Shown here: positions 58,062 to 64,000 of the stretch, one piece after another
Numbering within the stretch: the first letter of the stretch is position 1
Layout: every line of letters starts with the position of its first letter
NCBI GenBank assembly: GCA_944472135.2
Contig: OX235262.1
Coordinates: forward strand, 165,229,509 to 165,293,508
Reading direction: 5' to 3'
DNA from: Trichobilharzia regenti
Lineage: Eukaryota; Platyhelminthes; Trematoda; Strigeidida; Schistosomatidae
DNA: 64,000 nucleotides
Notes under the pieces: generated by a model
Told to the model about the DNA's origin: nothing
Database searches by the model: none
What the model saw: the letters and a program-made list of their open reading frames with translations, nothing else
Position numbers and translations under genes: made by a program

Positions 58062-58285
58062 GCATTGGTAGCTCAGTGGCAGAATACCCTTCAACCGTAC
58101 ATGTGGCTCGAGTTCGACTCCCAACTGACATATTCCTAAACCTCGCCTAGATGGTAACAAAACCCGGCAAAGAGGGGAGGTTTGCGTGGGTTTGGTGATC
58201 GCATCCTGTAAACAAAACATTAACGCTACTGACACTTCAAAGCTTAGAGCTTGAAGCCATATATTCCACATTGAACGCTAAAAAA
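58062..58285 (+). mobile_element. SINE-A, plus strand
   Basis: A box tagctcagtggc and B box cgagttcgactcc are very tRNA-like. Body (ggcaaagaggggaggttt) and 3' end (gccatatattccacattgaac) are diverged. Confidence 0.8.
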
Positions 58286-58429
58286 TGAAAAAAACATTCA
58301 TAGGGGCATACTTTTATATCTTAGTGAACCAAATGAAAATACTACTGGTTAATGTGAGTACATTGAAAATCCTCATTTCATTACGCCAGTTTTTAAAATT
58401 AAAGACTGGTCTAAATACGGAATTGTTGT

Positions 58430-58605
58430 TAATGGTTGGAAGCAATCGCTAGAAAACCTTAGTCCTAAGTTTCGCGTGTGTCACTACTCGTCAGCAGGCT
58501 ACATCTGCAGTCTTGAATGTTCTCATGTCACTTCCGACATTCGAACCAGAGTCATTTAGTGCTGCAGTTGGAAACATTACTACTAAGCTATTTCGCCTCG
58601 CAAAT
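58430..58605 (-). mobile_element. SINE-C, minus strand
   Basis: B box on the minus strand within gacattcgaaccagag. Head ends aagctatttcgcctcgc. Confidence 0.7.
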
Positions 58606-58629
58606 GGCCTTCTGCAAAACTGTAATGGA

Positions 58630-58850
58630 TACTTTGATTGAACTTTAGTTAATGTCATGTGTCTGGTCCTTCGTTTAGCATAGAATGAATTCTATCAGTC
58701 ATGTTTTGTCATGTGGCTTGCCATCACGGTGAACTTTGAATTGTCGTTAGGTGGTTGAAGGCAACCGACAGGTAGCCTTTGGCTTAAATCCGAATGTAAC
58801 TGATAGAATTCTGACTACACCAAACGAAGGACTAGAAGCATTAAATTAGT
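58630..58850. repeat. SINE-C companion modules in opposite directions
   Basis: 58640-58760 carries the module reversed (gtctggtccttcgtttagc, ccatcacggtgaac). 58785-58850 carries it forward (ctgatagaattctgactaca, ccaaacgaaggactag). Confidence 0.6.
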
Positions 58851-59149
58851 TATTACCTAGTTTCCAATCTAAATATAGAATTGTCACTTCACTCACTGAA
58901 AACGAAGCTCACAGGCAAAACAAACACTTAAAAAGCCTAAATATTTCAGCTAAACAAGGATAGTTTCTAAATACTCATGTGCCATAGAATACAATCTGAG
59001 ATCTTCGTCGTGTGGATAGTTTGTTGTTCGAGAATAACTCGGTTCTGAAATCATACGATTTGTAAATAATCTTGAAATTGAATGTAGCTGTGGTTCAAAT
59101 TAACCGATGAATGAACATTTATTAACACTAACTTCGTTTATACTTTGAT

Positions 59150-59421
59150 TGGACACCAGTAACTAGTGTGATGTGTCTAGTCCTTTGTTTGGTGCAGTAG
59201 ACTAAATTCTATCAATCAGGTTTGGAGTTCTACAAGAGGTCAGTCGTGGCCTCAAATAGCTCAGTGGTAAGGTACCTGACTGTGGCAGTGGGTGACGCAG
59301 GCTGGAATCTCATAGGGGGCTTGGCTTCCTTTAAGGTTGCAGATATGTCTTGCTGATGAGTGCCTACTGGCACGAAACGCAGGTCTGAGGCTTCCTGTCG
59401 ACTGGCTCCAACCGTCTAATA
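59150..59421 (+). mobile_element. SINE-C with its companion module
   Basis: Module at 59150-59227 (gtgatgtgtctagtcctttg, tttggtgcag), then SINE-C 59228-59421 with A box tagctcagtgg, diverged B box and 3' end ctccaaccgtctaatac. Confidence 0.78.
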
Positions 59422-60165
59422 CTGACTTAGCTAATTAGTAAACACCTTAGAGCGTTTTCTGAGCTATGCTTTTGATATTAAGTGTCGTTAATGGTATTAT
59501 CATTGTCCAGAATTTTGTTCGGAATCACTTCGATGGCTTAATCATTTTTCTCATGTTCAGTAGACTTACAAATTAATTTTTTATGAACTAGAAGTCTAAT
59601 GTTACGTCATCAGTAAATCATTTCAGATTATGAAGATATGTTACTTTTGAAATAATAACACTATTTCATGTAATAATTATGACAGAGAAAACTGTGATAA
59701 GAAAAATGTGAATCACAAATAGGTGATAATTATTCAAAATCGTGAAATAATCTAATTAACAGACTTCTTGATACATGCAAAGATCATAATTAGTATAATT
59801 ATGGTGAATGAGTATGTAAACTTGATGGATGAGTAAATCAAAGCTTCAGTAAACTGAGAAATTTCAATATACCGCTTTATACATTGAGTGATAATTTCTT
59901 TCGCTTATCATTATTAAACGATCACTCGTTCATCACCACTTGACAGTGCAGATTATTTTTAAAACTAGAGAGGCGAGACAGACTTTAGAGAACCCTACAC
60001 ACTTAGGCCTACTCGTTGTGACTACGACCAATATGGATGTCGCTGACGCGTGAGATGATTATGCACTGCTGGCATGGTCGCATCACCTGACGTCTGGTCA
60101 AGAAGGCAACGTGAGTTGGTGATGTGGGTGGACTCTTTCTTCCCACTTTATGACCGTTGTCTGTG
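59422..60165. other. Unannotated spacer
   Basis: Nothing recognised. Confidence 0.5.
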
Positions 60166-60390
60166 CATCAGTGGTTTAATGGTCGAACACTCACTAACCA
60201 TGCATATGTCCTGGGTTTGATTCCCGACTGACTCACTCATAAACCCCACCTAGCTAGTAGTAATTAGGGAAAAGAGTTGAATGGCAGGCTGATAAACTCA
60301 TTCCGTAGAAAACTTCACGACTCATGAAACTTCAAAGCTCAGAGATCAAAACCCGAAATCCCACTCGCAAGGCAAAATAAAAGGATGTCG
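60166..60390 (+). mobile_element. SINE-A, plus strand, diverged
   Basis: atcagtggtttaatggtcg, B box ctgggtttgattccc, and a decayed body and 3' end (aatcccactcgcaaggcaaa, ataaaagg). Confidence 0.75.
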
Positions 60391-60879
60391 TACAGCTATG
60401 GGATTTTCAAGTGTCGAAACACATAACTGATTTAAACTCTCCCAACAGGGGGTTGAGAAATCTCCTTTTTGCTAAACAGTTTTTAGAAAAATTTTCATCT
60501 GGACTAAACATGGGTTGATAAATTGTTGGAAGTCAGGGGCCATGAATAACTACTTTGTCAATTTCATTTGGATGCTCTGACTTTAAGGATTATTGAATAT
60601 TGTATTGAGCACGTTACCACATCAGAACGTAGTGGTTTAAGGCAGAAATGCAGTAACTGTCTGACTCTATCCCAGTAAGTAGATAGCATCATCTATGAAG
60701 TGATACCGGAGAATCTTTATCTACGTCATCTAAAGCTTTAACTGCGTAGACGCCACAGAATAAAGAGGTTGCAACTAGGATGGAATAGCGACCTCCCACT
60801 GTCTAATCAGTAATTTTCCTACAAATTCTCCAAATGAATAACTTTTTAAAGTATTAGGTCTATTTGAATAAAGCAAGAA
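60391..60879. other. Unannotated spacer
   Basis: Nothing recognised. Confidence 0.5.
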
Positions 60880-60917
60880 CAATAGTGGTTTGTGAAGAAT
60901 AATATGGGTACCATCAT

Positions 60918-60942
60918 TTGTTTCGTCAGCTTCTCATCAGCA
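60918..60942 (-). ncRNA. Hammerhead-like core at a PLE 3' end
   Basis: The minus strand reads UGCUGAUGAGAAGCUGACGA, AACAA. It has an intact CUGAUGA, a very short stem II candidate, then GAAAC. No convincing stem I was found. Hammerhead motifs at PLE ends are known in other animals. Here the call rests on the core only. Confidence 0.4.
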
Positions 60943-61399
60943 GCTTACAGCCTAAATACATTTTTTAATTTATGTGCAGAAAAGTAATAACGTAATTGAA
61001 AATTTTACATCATGTCAGTTGACAGGGGGTTCCGTACTCAGTAAACAGTGTTCAGAAAATCACACTTACACAGTTTTTACGCCGGGAGTTCAAATTTAAA
61101 CAAGATTAATGTATGCCTACAAAATTTAAGGAAGTTACGTAATAATGTCAAGAGGTGAGTGAAATGATGAGTAACTAATAAATTGAATAACAATGCACTG
61201 AGTTCAACTCAAATCATAGAAACAAGGGATACGCAAAATTACACTTTATCAAAGGGAGGGTGACGTTGAAGCCACAAAATTACGTAATCAGCTGAAAAGG
61301 AGAGTAAAGACATCCAGTTACGTTGGGAAGGAAAGATCGATAACTGCTTCTTTCTGAATACATAAATCGGGTTTCAGGAGTTTGACTGAGACTGCTTCT

Positions 61400-61640
61400 G
61401 CACACATTAGGGAAACTGAGCTTTTTGTCTAGTGATAATTTTAAAGAATTTAGAGATTTCCACCTCATGACCCGTGTCAAAGAGATGTCTGGTAATGACA
61501 CTATCGTAGGCGTTTTTTCCCTTAAAAGGTAGGCTTTTCGGTGCATCTTCAGAAAATCGGAGGTGTGCCCTTGTTTATTAGGTCTATGTTGACCTGTAGA
61601 TTAACACTACAATACCGGCATTATTCTTTTAGAGGGGGTT
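61400..61640 (-). pseudogene. PLE GIY-YIG C-terminal remnant
   Basis: The minus frame reads HLRFSEDAPKSLPFKGKN, AYDSVITRHLFDTGHEVEIS, KFFKIITRQKAQFP. The IxRHLxDTGHxV helix matches SILAHLVDSEH of other PLE nucleases. The 88-codon minus frame at 61280-61546 is a neighbouring frame that only partly overlaps it. Confidence 0.68.
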
Positions 61641-62229
61641 TCACCAAGTCCTTGGAAGTACTGCCGATAACTGGCTACCAACTAACCACTTGTGTGTAAA
61701 CAACACGAAACAATACGTTAAAAGGTTTCATTGTACAAACAATATATATGTAAAGTCTAATTATTCATGCAGATTCACTACTTTTTTTGTGAATTCTCCA
61801 GAATTAGTATCGTCAATGCAAACTTTTATTTAGGCAGTGAAAACAGGCTTAACAAAGAGAAGAGCTTATGCTCAACAGTCATAACTGCAAACATAGGTTG
61901 ACATTCTTATCGTATATTCAAGGATTATCTTCTTTAAAAAAAATCACGTGAGCATCTAAAGTCTAAATTTTGTTGTCGGAATGATCATGGAATCAAGTAG
62001 CCCTTTGTGATAAAATATTTCGCTTAACGACGTTTGACAGGAACGATTTAAATTATGATAATATGATGACACTTGTGGCAGTGAATGAGATAATTTCTTT
62101 CAAAACTGCGATTCAAACATGGTGGTGTATTTTTTGGCTGTTCGAGGGAATGTAAGTGTGTAACACTGATCAACCTTCTGAAAAGTCTAAATGCCGATCA
62201 TGTAATCTAGAATCTAAATGTGGAGCTTC
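61641..62229. other. Unannotated spacer
   Basis: Nothing recognised. Confidence 0.5.
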
Positions 62230-62870
62230 GGCACTATAGTATAATGTAATTCCATATTAGATAAGTTTATTCGAAATAATACAGATGGATGCAGTAATAA
62301 TTACTGGATGATGTTTCGAGTATAAATTATTGCTCATAATCATATCAATCTAGTCACATGGCTTCATAATTTGTCTCTGTCTTCCTCGTCTTGTTTGTTG
62401 CCACATTATATACCTCCAATATAGGCGTTGCATCATTTTGGTTGCACGTGTGTGGTGTTGAATCGATAGGCAATGATTCAGTGATTAATCTCTTTCCACC
62501 AAACCTGTTCCATCCTATTTTATGACTATATGCAAGTGAATACAATGCAATGACTGAGGCTTTTTTCTAGGTTATTTAACTTAGTTGAGTCAATCGTTAT
62601 AGGTTTAGCTAAATTTCCATGTTCCAATAATTTAATCGACCTCTATCTACTAGTTTGACCTAAGTAATTGACCTCATTTACAAAGATTATATGGTATTTG
62701 GTAAATTATATTACTTTTCTTGATTGGATCTATGGGGTCCTTCAGCTGACAAAGTTTATTTCTAAGACAGTTGGTTGGTTTAAATGCCACCCTAATTTCC
62801 AGAGACACTGAAAATTCTACGTAAGACCTCTGATGTCCCTTCTGTGTAGGGCAGTACTAGAGACGCTTTG
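62230..62870 (-). mobile_element. Penelope-like element, tandem copy 1
   Basis: Minus strand. The upstream part reads LEIRVAFKPTNCLRNKLCQL, KDPIDPIKKSNIIYQIPYNL, then LGQTSR, stop, RSIKLLEHGNLAKP. After a frameshift it gives MYSLAYSHKIGWNRFGGKRL and ITESLPIDSTPHTCNQND (62354-62545). This is the RT-to-nuclease linker and GIY-YIG domain of a PLE. The terminal repeat follows at 62230-62390 (ctggatgatgtttcgag, attgctcataatcatatca). Confidence 0.8.
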
Positions 62871-63064
62871 GATTTTACACTAGTCTTGTTATTTTCTTAA
62901 TTTTCACTACTAATCTTAGTTTTTCTATGGTTATTCTTACATTTCTGACTCAATTCTGGTGAGTAATTATTCAGTAGCAATACTTGCTTTGATTTCACTT
63001 TTAAATCCTCTGGTTTACTAGTTAAGCTCCTGACCCGTTTATGTAGATATTTAAGTAAAAAACT

Positions 63065-64000
63065 TCGGCACTGTGGTAGAGTATAACTCCATTATGGATA
63101 AGATTTTATTTTGATAAATCACACAGTGTTGTTGTACAGTAATATTAACTGATGACCACGTTTCGAGCACAAATTATTGCTGCTCATAATCATATCAAGT
63201 CACCCACAGTTTACTTCATTTATTTACATGAGTGAAATTGGTTAGACATTTGAAAAGAAATTAATAGAAAATAAAGTACATTCAGAATAATAATATGAAT
63301 GTTATCAATGAAATATAATCAGATGGGAAATAAGATGTTTTTTACGGTAAGAATAAGTAACTTGTTAGAATGTTATAACGTATGTGAATTGAAATAGAAC
63401 TTCAAGATAACTTATTATCCTCCTCTGATTGGACTGGTAATAATATCCTCCATATCTCTGGTATTAGCGTTGAGCCATATCTGTTGCAGGTGTTGGATGG
63501 AGTCTCGATAAACCAGGATTCAGTAACCAATCACTCTCTCCACCAATATAGATTACTTCTTAGAATCTTAACCCTCTCCCACCCTATTATGTGGTTGTGT
63601 GTTAATGCATGTAGTGCGATTGCTGAGTTTTTTTCTAAATTGCTTATCTTCTCAGGGACAGACATTCTTACCTTAGCTTAATTCTTATGTTCTGATAATC
63701 TGACTACTCCTGATCTACTAGTTTGACCTTTGTAGTTGGCTTAACTCAGTCATTGTAAGGTATTTTGTAAATAATATTGTTTTGTCTAATTGGGTCAACC
63801 GAAATGGTCCTTTAGCCTACATAGCTTGTCCTACCTGAGTGAGTTTGTAGGTTTCACTGCCGCCCTAATTCCTGCTTTATTGACAATCCTAGGTAGATAT
63901 TTAACTGAGCCTATCTTTACCAATTCTGGATGGGATAAATTAAAGTATTGTTTCCGTGTCACCTTACAGTCTAGCATGGTCAACTTATCCTGTTGGTTTT
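63065..64000 (-). mobile_element. Penelope-like element, tandem copy 2 (runs off window)
   Basis: Minus strand. SHPELVKIGSVKYLP, then IRAAVKPTNSLR and KLCRLKDHFG, then YKGQTSRSGVVRLSEHKN, NSAIALHALTHNHIIGWERV, KILRSNLYWWRE, stop, LVTESWFIETPSNTCNRYG. This is the same domain order as copy 1, with several stops. The terminal repeat lies at 63065-63240. 63240-63440 is a spacer that copy 1 has lost. The + frame at 63484-63681 is a shadow. Confidence 0.83.

Larger units (their letters stand above)
60880..61640 (-). mobile_element. Penelope-like element relic, minus strand
   Basis: GIY-YIG remnant at about 61400-61640, AT-rich 3' region 60950-61280 (shared words with 15350-15500: gtcagttgacagggggtt, gagtaactaataaattg) and a terminal motif at 60918-60942. 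RT absent. Confidence 0.7.

Overview
The window is AT-rich flatworm DNA, almost certainly from a schistosome-type blood fluke. The main reason is three decayed copies of an Smalpha-like repeat whose fold matches the schistosome satellite hammerhead ribozyme (about 9.72, 20.27 and 21.07 kb). It also holds many tRNA-derived SINEs, RTE-type non-LTR retrotransposon 3' ends and Penelope-like elements (PLEs), all common in such genomes. The species cannot be fixed from the sequence. No rRNA, true tRNA, CRISPR, operon or bacterial gene was seen.

Almost everything recognisable is mobile DNA. I used working names. SINE-A: tRNA-derived, with A and B boxes and a tail shared with RTE-A. SINE-A2: the same head with a different tail. 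SINE-B: tRNA-derived with a hammerhead-like core after the B box. SINE-C: tRNA-derived, ending in the motif caaccatctaatat. SINE-D: Smalpha-like. RTE-A and RTE-B are two LINE lineages known here mostly from 5'-truncated 3' ends. PLE relics are recognised by reverse transcriptase (RT) and GIY-YIG endonuclease remnants and by terminal repeats, which are often inverted.

Layout: 0-7 kb, RTE-B end, SINE-A2, SINE-C, hairpins and a SINE-A with perfect target duplications. 7-16 kb, two related PLE relics (8.0-9.2 and 15.2-16.0 kb), an RTE-A (10.7-11.7 kb) and a PLE RT/GIY-YIG copy lying inside an RTE-B (13.0-14.8 kb). 17.8-27.7 kb, SINE-B and SINE-D fold-back pairs, RTE-A, RTE-B and SINE-A. 27.7-47.6 kb, a nested RTE-A in SINE-A (29.7-30.5 kb), many SINE-B copies, RTE-B fragments, a near-perfect palindrome (41.0-41.35 kb) and a PLE with inverted ends that carries an RTE-A insertion (46.0-47.3 kb). 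50.3-50.7 kb holds the one convincing host coding exon, a secreted-protein first exon with a splice donor. 51.3-54.3 kb, a long RTE-A interrupted by SINE-A2, then a SINE-B inverted pair. 55.6-64 kb, at least four PLE relics, SINE-A, -B and -C copies, and two PLE copies in tandem running off the right edge.

The window reads as an intergenic or large intronic region built by layered retrotransposition. Its most unusual feature is that ribozyme-bearing SINEs and PLE terminal repeats both occur again and again as inverted, fold-back pairs. All homology calls come from reading and internal comparison; no database search was run.
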